Of a stretch of 64,000 nt of DNA, positions 26,427-35,558 are shown in pieces; position 1 is the stretch's first letter, and each line of letters starts with the position of its first letter. The stretch is from Pseudomonas sp. ICMP 561 (GTDB lineage Bacteria; Pseudomonadota; Gammaproteobacteria; Pseudomonadales; Pseudomonadaceae). The translations under genes were made by a program, and so were the position numbers. Location of the stretch: positions 186,001 to 250,000 of the forward strand of contig NZ_LKBT01000001.1 of assembly GCF_002699985.1 (NCBI RefSeq), given 5' to 3'. The notes beneath the pieces were generated by a model that was not told the origin of the DNA, made no database searches, and worked only from the letters and a program-made list of their open reading frames with translations.

Positions 26427-27220
26427 GGTGCCTCTCCCTTCACCGGCGGCTGCCCCAGGGATTTGAGCACTTCGGCCTTGACCCAACTGGCCCGGGCTTC
26501 ACGCTTGAGCACCTCAAGGCGCATGCGCAGCAAAACGATCGCGCCGAAGAAGCAATAGAAACCCAGTACCGTAAACAGGAGCGGCAGCCACATTTCCGCA
26601 GGCATCGCCGGTTTTTCGGTGAGGCTGAATGTGGCGCCCTGATGAAGGGTGTTCCACCACTCCACCGAGTATTTGATGATCGGAATATTGATCACCCCGA
26701 CAATGGCCAGCACTGCACAGGCCTTGGCGGCGCTGTCGCGGTTGCTGATGGCGTTGCTGAGGGCGATCAGGCCCAGATAAAGGAACAGCAAAATCAGCAT
26801 CGAGGTAAGGCGCGCATCCCAGACCCACCACGAGCCCCAGGTGGGCTTGCCCCAGATAGCCCCGCTGATCAGCGCCAACGCCGTCATCCAGGCACCAATA
26901 GGCGCAGCACTTTGCAGCGCGACGTCGGCGAGTTTCATTTTCCACACCAGCCCGACCACGCCGCAGACCGCCAGCATCACGTAGCAGGACTGGGCGAGCA
27001 TGGCGGCCGGAACATGGATATAGATGATGCGAAAGCTGTTGCCCTGCTGGTAATCCGGTGGCGCGAAGGCCAGGCCCCAGACGACGCCGATGCCGATCAG
27101 CAACACTGCGGCGATACTCAGCCAGGGCAGCAGACGCCCACTGATGCCGTAGAACCATTTAGGGGAACCGAGCTTGTGGAACCACGCCCAGCTCAACCCG
27201 CGTTTAGCGTTGTCTTTCAT
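26423..27220 (-). CDS. ccmC: Heme exporter protein CcmC
   Basis: A 265-residue six-helix membrane protein that attaches heme to CcmE in the periplasm. The tryptophan-rich loop [20 protein letters not shown] (about 115-134) is intact and is flanked by the expected histidines ([12 protein letters not shown] and [11 protein letters not shown]). ATG 27220 is preferred, with AAAGG seven bases upstream; a start at 27235 is possible. It overlaps ccmD by 4 bases; 84 bases separate it from ccmB. Confidence 0.94.
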   Translation of the reverse strand: MKDNAKRGLSWAWFHKLGSPKWFYGISGRLLPWLSIAAVLLIGIGVVWGLAFAPPDYQQGNSFRIIYIHVPAAMLAQSCYVMLAVCGVVGLVWKMKLADVALQSAAPIGAWMTALALISGAIWGKPTWGSWWVWDARLTSMLILLFLYLGLIALSNAISNRDSAAKACAVLAIVGVINIPIIKYSVEWWNTLHQGATFSLTEKPAMPAEMWLPLLFTVLGFYCFFGAIVLLRMRLEVLKREARASWVKAEVLKSLGQPPVKGEAP

Positions 27221-27304
27221 CACGCTGCCTTTCATCAAACTGCCTTCTCACGGTGTCGCTCGGGCTTGCTGCTGACTAAAAGAGTCATTCAGGCAGAACC
27301 TCAT

Positions 27305-27976
27305 TTATTCGCCGACGCTGATCTTCAGGCCAGCCGCTATTGCAAAGGGGGTCAGGGTAACCGCAAGCGCGGTCAGGCTGCCGAGCCAGAGCAGGTAACC
27401 CGTCGCAGGCATACCTTGCAGTGCCGCTTGCAGCGCGCCACTTCCCAGAATCAGGACCGGGATGTACAACGGCAGAATCAACAGGGCCAGTAACAAACCG
27501 CCACGCTTCAGACCCACCGTCAATGCCGCGCCGACCGCACCGAGCAGACTCAATACCGGCGTCCCCAACAGCAATGACAGTAACAACACCGGCAGGCACT
27601 GAGTGGGCAAACCCAGCATCAGTGCCAGCAGCGGCGCCAACAATACCAGTGCCAGCCCGGAAAAGGTCCAATGAGCCAGCACTTTGGCCAGCACCAGCAT
27701 CGCCAGAGAGTGCGAGGAAAGCACCCATTGCTCCAGAGAGCCGTCCTCGAAATCGCTACGGAACAGGCCGTCCAGCGAGAGCAGCACCGATAACAGAGCC
27801 GCTACCCAGACTAATCCCGGCGACAAGGTTTGCAACAGTTGCGTCTCCGGACCGACCGCCAACGGGAACAGCGCAATGACAATCGCAAAGAACACCAACG
27901 GGTTGGCCAGTTCGGCGGGACGCCTGAACAACAAGCGTGCCTCGCGTGCGATCAACAGGGTAAACACATGAATCAT
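27305..27976 (-). CDS. ccmB: Heme exporter permease CcmB
   Basis: A 223-residue six-helix permease that partners CcmA; the complex uses ATP to release holo-CcmE. The N terminus [19 protein letters not shown] and the segment [18 protein letters not shown] are family signatures. ATG 27976 overlaps the ccmA stop (ATGA); ATG 27985 nine bases upstream is an alternative. Confidence 0.94.
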   Translation of the reverse strand: MIHVFTLLIAREARLLFRRPAELANPLVFFAIVIALFPLAVGPETQLLQTLSPGLVWVAALLSVLLSLDGLFRSDFEDGSLEQWVLSSHSLAMLVLAKVLAHWTFSGLALVLLAPLLALMLGLPTQCLPVLLLSLLLGTPVLSLLGAVGAALTVGLKRGGLLLALLILPLYIPVLILGSGALQAALQGMPATGYLLWLGSLTALAVTLTPFAIAAGLKISVGE

Positions 27977-28614
27977 ACGGCCCATTGCCCCAGATCAATA
28001 TCGCGATAACCGGCCGGTGTTCGGCTCAAGGTGTGGTGAGTGGTCAACACAATCATGCCGCCCCGCTCGCAATGCCCGGCCAGATGTTCCTCCAGTTGCG
28101 CGACGCCTTGCTTGTCCAGCGCCGTGAAAGGTTCGTCGAGGATCCAGACCGGCGGGCTGTCCAGATACAAGCGCGCGAGCGCGACCCGTCGCTGTTGCCC
28201 GGCCGACAATGTGTGACACGGGACGTCTTCGAACCCTGCAAGACCGACGGCTTCAAGAGCCTGCCAGATAGCCGCTGATTCAACCGGACGATGCAGCGCA
28301 CTCAGCCAGGCGAGGTTTTCCACCGGGGTCAGCAAATCCTTGATGCCCGCCGCATGGCCGATCCAGAGCAGATTACGGGCCAGCTGGATTCGTTGTTCGC
28401 TCAACGGCAAGCCGTTGACAAGCACCTGGCCCGCAGTCGGCTGCATGAGTCCGCAGAGCAGGCGCAAAAGACTGGTCTTGCCGCTGCCATTAGGACCACT
28501 GATCTGCAGCATGTCGCCAGCGTTTACGTGCACGTCGAGGTGCTCGAAAAGCATTCGCCAGTCGCGCTCGCACGCCAGATCAATGGCTTGCAGAAAAGGT
28601 ACAGAAGGAGTCAT
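27973..28614 (-). CDS. ccmA: Heme exporter ATP-binding protein CcmA
   Basis: A 213-residue ABC ATPase and the first gene of the ccm operon. Walker A is GPNGSGKTS (40-48), the signature is [14 protein letters not shown], Walker B is [13 protein letters not shown], and the H-loop histidines are in VLTTHH. It pairs with CcmB. No close gene precedes it on this strand, so the operon promoter should lie within 28615-28806, a region shared with the divergent FliK-like gene. Confidence 0.95.
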   Translation of the reverse strand: MTPSVPFLQAIDLACERDWRMLFEHLDVHVNAGDMLQISGPNGSGKTSLLRLLCGLMQPTAGQVLVNGLPLSEQRIQLARNLLWIGHAAGIKDLLTPVENLAWLSALHRPVESAAIWQALEAVGLAGFEDVPCHTLSAGQQRRVALARLYLDSPPVWILDEPFTALDKQGVAQLEEHLAGHCERGGMIVLTTHHTLSRTPAGYRDIDLGQWAV

Positions 28615-28683
28615 CAGAGGTCCCGGTGCCGCATAGTCGCATCAGAACACAGCGCGGAAAATGCGGTCTGAGGAAATGGCTGT

Positions 28684-28710
28684 TCAAGTCAGCTTTGAAA
28701 CGGCCGTTAC
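28684..28710 (+). promoter_or_regulatory. Candidate sigma-28 (FliA) promoter for the FliK-like gene
   Basis: TCAAGTCA - 11 bases - GCCGTTAC against the consensus TAAAGTTT-N11-GCCGATAA, with six of eight in the -10 half. It lies about 97 bases before the FliK-like ATG, in the divergent region with ccmA. Confidence 0.5.
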
Positions 28711-28806
28711 ATTGGCAACTTCATTTGTATCGGTGGCTGCCACAGCGGGCCGCATTATACATGGCATGTCCGCCACAAGAGGGCATTTTCAACAGGTCGC
28801 GATTCC

Positions 28807-30444
28807 ATGACAGGTGACATCACCAGCCTTCAACCGACTACCGCCGCTGCCGCTCTGGGCCGCGCAGGCCTCTCCCCGGCGCAAGTGCTTCAACTCCTCC
28901 AGCCGATGGAAAACCTTATAAAGCCGGGCGAGACTGTCGCTGCCGAGGTGATCACCCTCAAGCAACTGCAACAGAATTTTCAGTTACTGATCAAGATCGC
29001 GTTGGGTAATGGTCTACAGACCAGCGTCAGTGTAACCAGCCCCCTGCCCCTCACGCCGGGCACTACGCTCTCAATCTCGCAAGCGTCCCCCAATGCGCTG
29101 ACCATGACCTTGCAACAGGTCAACACTGCATTGAATAACCTGCAGACCAGCATCGACACTGAAAAGTTACCGCAAGGCACATTGCTGCAGGCGCGGGTGC
29201 TGACGACTCAGGTCGTGGCTGATGCCGTGAATCAATTGACCGGCTTGGGGACGGCGCAACCTGGTACACAATCCGCCGCACAGCCAGCCCTGTATAAATC
29301 CATTGTGGTTCTGCTTAATACGGCCTTGGCGGGCACCAGCCTGAGCATCGAAAGCCCTCAGCCGTTGCGCCCCGGCTCATTGCTGAGCGCCCAGGTGCAG
29401 GGCAGCCAGTCGCTCAATTTCGTGCCGCTGCCCAGCAACCTTGATCAATTGGCGGTGACCCAGCAACTCACCACTCAGCAAAACCGTCAGGGTTCGCTGG
29501 ACGTGCTGATCAATGCGCTGCGCAACCTTCAACCCCCTCCTTCTACATCGTCTGCGCCCTCAACACCGTTGCAAGCGAGCATTCAGCAGTTGCTGGCGGA
29601 CTTGCCGGACATGGAGCAGATGAGCAATCCCCGCGTCGTCGCCCAGGCGATCAACGCCAGCGGCCTGTTCATGGAGGCAAAGCTGCTCTCGGGAATGAAC
29701 CCGATGGCGATGCCAGACATGAAGGCCAACCTGATGCAACTCATCGCGCAGTTGCTGCCCGGCTTGCCCGCCAACACCAGCTATGACGCTGCCGCCGCCT
29801 CCAACATGCTGGCCCGAACCATGCCCGGTGTATTGCGTAGCGCGCTGGGCACTATGGGACTGGTCGCGCCACCGCCATTGCCAGTCCATTTCCCGCTGCC
29901 CTCGCGAGCGATCAAGAGCGGCAAAGAGGATGACCTGGAGATTCTGCTGAAACTCGCTGCCGCAGCCGTTTCACGCGTGCAGAGTCATCAGTTGGGTAGC
30001 CTGGAGCAGACCCGGACCAACGCTGACGGTACTCAAGTGACCGCTTGGCAACTGGAAATCCCGATGCGCAACGGCCAGGACATCGTGCCGATGCAGGTCA
30101 AGATACAGCGCGAAGACATGCCGGAAAAAGACAGCAATCAGGAGAAGGACGACAGCGAGCCGAAGGACGTACGGGAGAAACTCTGGAAGATCGACCTGGC
30201 CTTCGATCTGACGCCCCTTGGCGCACTTCAGGTTCAGGCGCAATTGCACCGTGGCAAGTTGTCGAGCCAGCTGTGGGCCGAACGCGCTGACAGTGCTGCC
30301 CTGATCAGCAATGAACTCGGGTATTTGCGCGAGCGGTTGATCGCCTCCGGCCTTGAAGTCGGTGAGTTGGCTTGCAGTCAGGGCGTGCCCCATCAAGGAC
30401 CGCGCACTACCCTTCAACAACGCTGGATCGACGAGAACGCCTGA
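28807..30444 (+). CDS. FliK-like flagellar hook-length control domain protein
   Basis: A 545-residue protein, mostly Gln/Leu/Pro/Ser-rich low-complexity sequence, ending in a globular C-terminal domain (about 370-540: AWQLEIPMRNGQDIVPMQVKIQRE ... ALQVQAQLHRGKLSSQLWAE ... LGYLRERLIASGLEVG) of the Flg_hook type found at the end of FliK. It is not the main FliK, which is at 53511. Its stop overlaps the start of the FlhB-like gene (TGATG). Since FliK acts on FlhB, the pairing of a FliK-like with an FlhB-C-like protein suggests an accessory switch in flagellar export, or another type III-like role (inference). Confidence 0.75.
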   Translation: MTGDITSLQPTTAAAALGRAGLSPAQVLQLLQPMENLIKPGETVAAEVITLKQLQQNFQLLIKIALGNGLQTSVSVTSPLPLTPGTTLSISQASPNALTMTLQQVNTALNNLQTSIDTEKLPQGTLLQARVLTTQVVADAVNQLTGLGTAQPGTQSAAQPALYKSIVVLLNTALAGTSLSIESPQPLRPGSLLSAQVQGSQSLNFVPLPSNLDQLAVTQQLTTQQNRQGSLDVLINALRNLQPPPSTSSAPSTPLQASIQQLLADLPDMEQMSNPRVVAQAINASGLFMEAKLLSGMNPMAMPDMKANLMQLIAQLLPGLPANTSYDAAAASNMLARTMPGVLRSALGTMGLVAPPPLPVHFPLPSRAIKSGKEDDLEILLKLAAAAVSRVQSHQLGSLEQTRTNADGTQVTAWQLEIPMRNGQDIVPMQVKIQREDMPEKDSNQEKDDSEPKDVREKLWKIDLAFDLTPLGALQVQAQLHRGKLSSQLWAERADSAALISNELGYLRERLIASGLEVGELACSQGVPHQGPRTTLQQRWIDENA

Positions 30445-30767
30445 TGAGCAAACCCGACCAAAACCCGCGCCAGGCGATCGCGCTGACTTACGACGGTACG
30501 CACACGCCGACTCTGAGCGCCAAAGGTGACGATCAGTTGGCCGAAGCTATTCTGGCCATTGCCCGTGAGTATGAAGTACCGATCTACGAGAACGCCGAGC
30601 TGGTCAAGTTACTGGCGCGTATGGAGCTGGGCGACAGCATTCCAGAGCCGCTGTATCGGACCATTGCGGAGATCATTGCTTTTGCATGGCATTTGAAGGG
30701 CAAGTTTCCGGTGGGCCAGGATCCGGATGCACCGCCGGTGGAGCGGGATATTACGCCTAAGTGGTGA
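30444..30767 (+). CDS. Stand-alone FlhB C-terminal-like protein (FlhX type)
   Basis: A 107-residue cytosolic protein matching the C-terminal domain of FlhB (ALTYDGTHTPTLSAKGDDQLAEAILAIAREYEVPIYEN). FlhB's self-cleavage motif NPTH is here replaced by DGTH, so autocleavage is not expected. Similar stand-alone domains (FlhX/YlqH) occur in other bacteria and in some can support FlhB function; that is knowledge of the family, not shown here. Translation is coupled to the FliK-like gene upstream. A large repeat element begins 10 bases after the stop. Confidence 0.82.
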   Translation: MSKPDQNPRQAIALTYDGTHTPTLSAKGDDQLAEAILAIAREYEVPIYENAELVKLLARMELGDSIPEPLYRTIAEIIAFAWHLKGKFPVGQDPDAPPVERDITPKW

Positions 30768-30776
30768 AGCTACTTT

Positions 30777-31844
30777 TGTGTACATATCCGTTCTTGGGGT
30801 GAAGGCTGGTATTGGTTGCGCCCTTACGGCGCCTCACTTTTGTGAAGCGCAAAAGTAAGCAAAACGCTCTTGCCTCAACACTCGGCACCTCGCTGTCGCT
30901 CGGTGTACCCGCCCGCAGATCCTGAACCGTGGGCCGCCGCAATGGGCCATCCATGGCCCAATGCGGCTAACCCGGCGTCCTGCCGGGTTGCCCACGCTTC
31001 AGAATCTGCGTTCGGCCAGCGTGATTAACGGGGCGCCTCAGATCAAAATCAACAGCGCGGCGGCCTGATAGCCGACCTGATGCGTGAACTTACCGATATT
31101 CGGTAGGAGCTGCCGAAGGCTGCGATTCGGTGTGTCATACGAAGAATGCGTTGGCTGTCGGGACGTCTCGCGAACAAGTTCGCTCCTACCGTTCGGCGGG
31201 AGTAAGCAAAACGCTCTTGCCCCAACACTCGGCACCTCGCTGTCGCTCGGTGTACCCGCCCGCAGATCCTGAACCGTGGGCCGCCGCAATGGGCCATCCA
31301 TGGCCCAATGCGGCTAACCCGGCGTCCTGCCGGGTTGCCCACGCTTCAGAATCTGCGTTCGGCCAGCGTGATTTAACGGGGCGCCTCAGATCAAAATCAA
31401 CAGCGCGGCGGCCTGATAGCCGACCTGATGTGTGAACTTACCGACACTCTGTAGGAACTGCCGAAGGCTGCGATGCGGTGTGTCAGATGAAGAATGCGTT
31501 GGCTGTCGGGACGTCTCGCGAACAAGTTCGCTCCTACCGTTCCGCGGTGAAACCGCTGTTTTTGATTTTGATCTTTGGCGCCCCGTTAAACCACGCCGGC
31601 CGTAATTCGATATTGCTGTGTGGGGCAAACCGGCAGGGATGCCGGTTTAGCCGCCTCAGGCCATGGATGGCCGGTGGCGGCGGCCCCACACAGCAATGTC
31701 GGATTACGGGCATGCCGAGCGACAGCGAGGCACCTAGTGGTGGGGCACAGACTTTTTGGTTACTTTTGGGGCGTTTGCCAAAAGTGACCCGCCGTAAGGG
31801 CGGAACCATAGCTTCAGTTCAAAGAGATAATGGATATGTGCTCA
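30777..31844. repeat. Composite ~1.07-kb palindromic repeat element A
   Basis: Imperfect inverted repeat with ends TGTGTACATATCC and GGATATGTGCTCA. Left and right halves share, in opposite orientation, the CCCTTACGGCG..TCACTTTT block, the GGGGC..CTCG-TGTCGCTCGG block and the ACGGGGCGCC block. The centre holds REP-like arms (GTAGGAGCTGCCGAAGGCTG and GAACAAGTTCGCTCCTACC). Open frames inside are by-products of the repeat. No transposase is present. It fills the whole gap 30768-31877 between the FlhB-like gene and the DUF2802 gene. Element B at 46841 is a relative. Confidence 0.85.
30854..31542. repeat. Nearly identical ~341-bp tandem duplication within element A
   Basis: 30854-31194 and 31201-31542 both run from AGTAAGCAAAACGCTCTTGC to GAACAAGTTCGCTCCTACCG with only scattered differences (one extra T in the second, a few changes around the REP arm). 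The two copies are separated by six bases. Confidence 0.9.
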
Positions 31845-31877
31845 GTACCAATGGGCCCGCGCAAGCGAGCACCACCC

Positions 31878-32276
31878 TTACCCCTGATTATGACTATGCA
31901 ACTTGCTCATCAACTGAGCCTCTGCCTGAGTCAAACCACAGGCCTGAGTGAGTTCATCGACGCTGGCGCCCATGCCGACCAGGCGTGCGGCCTGGGCGAA
32001 AGAAAGAGTTGATGGGTCGCGCTGCTCCAATGCGGTGAGTTTGTCGGGCAAAGGCCCGACAGTCGCCCGCAGCTCGTGCAAGGCCTCACCCATCTTGACG
32101 GTACCGCTCTGGAAATGGTCCACCCGCCTGGCCAGCTCCCGAAAGCGCTGATCACGTAAAACGTCCAGCTCTTCCCTTTTCAGTTCGAGCTGGCGCTGAC
32201 GCTTGGTGTAAGTGATAAACCAACCCAGGGTCACTACCCAGAGAATCCCCAGGAAAATGACAGCTACCTCAATCAA
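31878..32276 (-). CDS. DUF2802 family protein
   Basis: 132 residues: an N-terminal membrane helix (about 4-23, VAVIFLGILWVVTLGWFITY), a charged coiled-coil (about 24-85), and a C-terminal helix-turn-helix-like DUF2802 segment (AARLVGMGASVDELTQACGLTQAEAQLMSKL). Function unknown. It abuts cheW (the ATG follows the cheW stop directly) and ends the chemotaxis operon, as in other pseudomonads. Its link to chemotaxis or polar array placement rests only on this conserved position. Confidence 0.85.
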   Translation of the reverse strand: MIEVAVIFLGILWVVTLGWFITYTKRQRQLELKREELDVLRDQRFRELARRVDHFQSGTVKMGEALHELRATVGPLPDKLTALEQRDPSTLSFAQAARLVGMGASVDELTQACGLTQAEAQLMSKLHSHNQG

Positions 32277-32756
32277 TCAGATGTTCTCCAGCTCAGACCA
32301 CTCTTCTTCGGACATCATCTTGTCCAGTTCGACAAGGATCAACAGCTCGCCGTTCTTGTTGCAGACGCCCTGAATGAACTTGGCGGATTCGTCGTTACCC
32401 ACGTTTGGTGCAGTTTCCACCTCAGACTGACGCAGGTAAACCACTTCGGCAACGCTGTCGACCAGAATACCGACCACTTGCTTGTCGGCTTCGATGATCA
32501 CGATACGAGTGTTGTCGCTGACTTCAACCGGGTCCAGACCAAAGCGCTGACGCGTGTCGATCACGGTCACGACGTTACCGCGCAGGTTGATGATACCCAG
32601 CACGTAGCTTGGAGCACCCGGTACGGGAGCGATTTCGGTGTAGCGCAGCACTTCCTGAACCTGCATCACATTGATGCCGTAAGACTCGTTATCCAGGCGG
32701 AAAGTAACCCACTGCAGAATAGGATCTTCGGAACCTTGTGCGGACGACTTCTTCAT
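32277..32756 (-). CDS. cheW: Chemotaxis coupling protein CheW
   Basis: A 159-residue cytosolic adaptor that links chemoreceptors to CheA. A single CheW domain spans nearly the whole length, with VTFRLDNESYGINVMQVQEVLRY, PGAPSYVLGIINLRGNVVTVIDTRQRFGL and the receptor-facing EVVYLRQSEVETAPNVG region. It lies 57 bases after parP and directly before the DUF2802 gene. Confidence 0.96.
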   Translation of the reverse strand: MKKSSAQGSEDPILQWVTFRLDNESYGINVMQVQEVLRYTEIAPVPGAPSYVLGIINLRGNVVTVIDTRQRFGLDPVEVSDNTRIVIIEADKQVVGILVDSVAEVVYLRQSEVETAPNVGNDESAKFIQGVCNKNGELLILVELDKMMSEEEWSELENI

Positions 32757-32813
32757 AACCCCAACCCCTCGCGTGTGTGCTGTGCAGGAGGCGTGCTGTA
32801 CGCCCCCTCTTGA

Positions 32814-33716
32814 TTATTTGGTTTTGTGCATCTGCTTGACCGCGCCACTGGCTATCAACTCGGCCAACTCTGAAACATCCAGCAAGGCGCACATGTGCTC
32901 TATCACTGTGCCCGCCAACCAGGGACGTTGCCCTCGCTGGGTACGCCATTTGATCTCCTTTGGGTCAAGGCGTAGCGAGCGACTGACCTGATGCACCGCC
33001 AACCCCCACTCGTAGCCTTGAACCGAAATTACGTACTGCAAGCCCTGGCGAAAATCATCGCGATAGCGATCCGGCATGATCCAGCGCGCGGTATCCAGGA
33101 CTTTCAGGTTACCGCTCTGGCTCGGCAGGATTCCGAGGAACCATTCCGGCTGACCAAACAGCGGCGTCAAATCATGTCCGGCCAAGGGATAAATCGACCC
33201 CAGGCAAACCAACGGTACTGCCAGCGTCAAACCGGCCACATCAAACAACAGGCATTCGAACGGCTCTTCTGCCCATGCAGGTCGGCCGTCGCTGGTGGGC
33301 GGCGGCGTGGGTGTGCGCTGGGCGGTTGCCAGATGCACATCGACAACCGGCTCGATCAACTCAACCTCTTGCACCGGAACCACTTCCGCGACTTCCGGCA
33401 CCACTTCAACTTCAACCCGCGCCACCACTGGAGCCACAACCGGCACGACCACTGGCGCAGCGACTGCAACCGGTACAGCGACAGGCGCAGGTGCGGCAAC
33501 GGCCACCGCTATCGGTGTCGCCAGCGCCTGCATGCGCTTGTCATGTTCCTGCTCCTCACGCACCGCTGCTTCGAAATCATCCTCAGCCGAGAACTGCGGT
33601 TCGGCTGGCAATACTTCGGGCAAATCTTCGGTGGCGTCCTGAAGCAGCGCATCCAGATAAGACTGCAGCGCCAACTGCGGTCGTGTTGCTATCTCTACAG
33701 GCCGATTCAGGTTCAT
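32814..33716 (-). CDS. parP: ParP-like CheW-domain protein
   Basis: 300 residues. The N-terminal ~150 form an acidic then Ala/Val/Pro-rich linker (VAVAAPAPVAVPVAVAA and similar). The C-terminal ~150 are a divergent CheW-type/AIF domain (FECLLFDVAGLTLAVPLVCLGSIYPL, GILPSQSGNLKVLDTARWIM). In Vibrio and other polar flagellates ParP links chemotaxis arrays to the polar ParC ATPase; parC lies just upstream. ATG 33716 is used; an in-frame TTG at 33731 is possible. Confidence 0.8.
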   Translation of the reverse strand: MNLNRPVEIATRPQLALQSYLDALLQDATEDLPEVLPAEPQFSAEDDFEAAVREEQEHDKRMQALATPIAVAVAAPAPVAVPVAVAAPVVVPVVAPVVARVEVEVVPEVAEVVPVQEVELIEPVVDVHLATAQRTPTPPPTSDGRPAWAEEPFECLLFDVAGLTLAVPLVCLGSIYPLAGHDLTPLFGQPEWFLGILPSQSGNLKVLDTARWIMPDRYRDDFRQGLQYVISVQGYEWGLAVHQVSRSLRLDPKEIKWRTQRGQRPWLAGTVIEHMCALLDVSELAELIASGAVKQMHKTK

Positions 33717-33830
33717 ACAGGTGCCACACAATGATTGACGCGTTTACCGCTTGAAAGAGTTATCGGCCAATGTAAGCCCCGACTTGAATGGATCTGTGTG
33801 CCCGCTGCAAATAAAGATGACATGCTCATG

Positions 33831-34619
33831 TCAGGCCACCTGCGCCATGAGTTGTTCGGACAGCAAATGCTTGAGCAGTGCCCGATAAGCCAGCACCGCG
33901 CGACTTTTGTTATCGAACTGCGAAGGCGTCACGCCCTTGCGACTGGCGTCTCGTAAACGGGTATCCACCGGCACATAGGCTTTCCAGACGTGCTCGGGGA
34001 AACTGTCGCGCAGGAATTTAAGGGTGCCCATGGAGGCCTGGGTACGTCGGTCGAATAAGGTCGGCACGATGGTGTACGGCAATGGGACCTTGCGCGAACG
34101 GTTGATCATCGCCAGCGTGTTCACCATGCGCTCCAGACCTTTGACGGCGAGAAACTCGGTCTGCACCGGGATCACCAGTTGCTGACTGGCCGCCAATGCA
34201 TTGACCATCAACACGCCCAGCAACGGAGGGCTGTCGATTAACGCGTAATCGAATTCCTGCCAAAGCTGCGCCAGGCTTTTGGCGATGACCAGGCCCAGGC
34301 CATTCTGGCCGGGTGACTGGCGCTCGAGCGTTGCCAGCGCAGTGCTCGACGGCAGCAACGAAATACGTTGATCGCTGGTGGGTAACAGCAACTGGCCTGG
34401 CAGGCCGTCCGGAATGCTGCCCTTGTTCAAAAACAGGTCATAGACACTGTGTTCAAGGGTGTCCGGGTCGTGACCGAAATAACTGGTCATCGAGCCATGG
34501 GGATCCAGATCGACCACGACCACGCGCTTGCCCGCCTCGGCCAACAGCCCGGCTAACGCGATGGTGGAGGTGGTTTTACCAACGCCACCTTTTTGATTGG
34601 CTACTGCCCAGACTCTCAT
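33831..34619 (-). CDS. parC: ParC, ParA-like ATPase for polar chemotaxis arrays
   Basis: A 262-residue Walker-type ATPase with a deviant Walker A (K10-G-G-V-G-K-T16), VVVVDLDPHGSMTSYFG, and the switch YALIDSPPLLGVLMVNAL. Family members next to cheW/parP place chemoreceptor arrays at the flagellated pole rather than segregate DNA; no parB partner or parS site is seen. ATG 34619 (MRVWAVANQ) is chosen over an upstream in-frame start. It follows motD by 45 bases. Confidence 0.88.
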   Translation of the reverse strand: MRVWAVANQKGGVGKTTSTIALAGLLAEAGKRVVVVDLDPHGSMTSYFGHDPDTLEHSVYDLFLNKGSIPDGLPGQLLLPTSDQRISLLPSSTALATLERQSPGQNGLGLVIAKSLAQLWQEFDYALIDSPPLLGVLMVNALAASQQLVIPVQTEFLAVKGLERMVNTLAMINRSRKVPLPYTIVPTLFDRRTQASMGTLKFLRDSFPEHVWKAYVPVDTRLRDASRKGVTPSQFDNKSRAVLAYRALLKHLLSEQLMAQVA

Positions 34620-34664
34620 GTGTGCTCTTCCTCCCGCCATGGCGGTGGCCATACCGAGAAACGA

Positions 34665-35552
34665 CTATCGTACGGGTGACGAAGAATTGACGGTATTGCT
34701 GCGCACCGCCGGGTTGACAGGCGCAGGTGCAGTTTGTGTGCCAGCACGGCGCAATGCAGCATCCGGTTGCGCATTGGCTGAACCGGAAGCGGTCAGGCTG
34801 CGACGTACATCAAGATTACGGGAGATCACCAGCACGACCCGGCGATTGCGGCCACGCCCTTCCGCCGTAGCGTTGGAAGCCACAGGCTGGAACTCGCCAT
34901 ACCCAACGGAAGCCATACGGGCCGGGTTCAAGCCTTCCATCGCCAGCATGCGCACGATGCTAGACGAGCGCGCCGAAGACAGTTCCCAGTTGGTCGGGAA
35001 CTGGGAAGTGCTGATCGGCTGATCATCGGTAAAGCCCTCGACATGAACCGGGTTGTCGAACGGCTTGAGAATCTTGGCGACTTTTTCAATGATCGTGAAC
35101 GCCTTGTCACTGGGGATGGCGTCCCCGCTGCCGAACAACAGGCCGGAACTGAGCTCGATTTCGATCCACAGTTCGTTGCCACGCACCGTCATCTGATTGG
35201 ACTTGATCAGGTCACCGAAACCATCACGCACTTCATCGGCAATTTCCTTGAGCGGGTCGGTCACGTTCTGGCCAATGCCCGCATCGACTTGCTCACTGTC
35301 CTTGACCAACGGCTCGGCCGGCTTGACCGATAAAGGACGCTGCTCGCCAATGGGAATCGGCTTCATGCTGCGCTCGGGTTCGTTGAACACGCCCACCAGC
35401 GCTTCGGAAAGGATTTTGTACTTGCCTTCGTTGACCGAAGAAATCGAGTACATCACGACAAAGAAGGCAAACAGCAGCGTGATGAAGTCCGCATAGGACA
35501 CCAGCCAGCGTTCGTGATTTTCGTGCTCTTCGGGTCGACGACGTCGAGCCAT
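34665..35552 (-). CDS. motD: Flagellar stator protein MotD (MotB family)
   Basis: A 295-residue peptidoglycan-anchored half of the MotCD stator. Basic cytosolic N terminus, then one membrane helix with the proton-binding aspartate (D22 in SYADFITLLFAFFVVMYS). The OmpA-like peptidoglycan-binding domain (about 125-255) has HVEGFTDDQPI and ELSSARSSSIVRML. A low-complexity Ala/Pro/Ser tail follows. It lies six bases after motC. In P. aeruginosa MotCD drives swarming while MotAB suffices for swimming. Confidence 0.94.
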   Translation of the reverse strand: MARRRRPEEHENHERWLVSYADFITLLFAFFVVMYSISSVNEGKYKILSEALVGVFNEPERSMKPIPIGEQRPLSVKPAEPLVKDSEQVDAGIGQNVTDPLKEIADEVRDGFGDLIKSNQMTVRGNELWIEIELSSGLLFGSGDAIPSDKAFTIIEKVAKILKPFDNPVHVEGFTDDQPISTSQFPTNWELSSARSSSIVRMLAMEGLNPARMASVGYGEFQPVASNATAEGRGRNRRVVLVISRNLDVRRSLTASGSANAQPDAALRRAGTQTAPAPVNPAVRSNTVNSSSPVR

Positions 35553-35558
35553 GGCGTA

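Noticed and set aside
30757..31809. Several 60-157-residue open frames in element A, with relatives in element B (for example those reading MDGPLRRPTV...)
   Set aside because: They are translations of the palindromic repeat, occur on both strands, carry no start-site signals, and overlap one another. Treated as non-coding.
33831..34619. ParA-type plasmid or chromosome partition locus
   Set aside because: No parB or centromere-like repeats; position beside the CheW-domain genes fits the polar array protein ParC.
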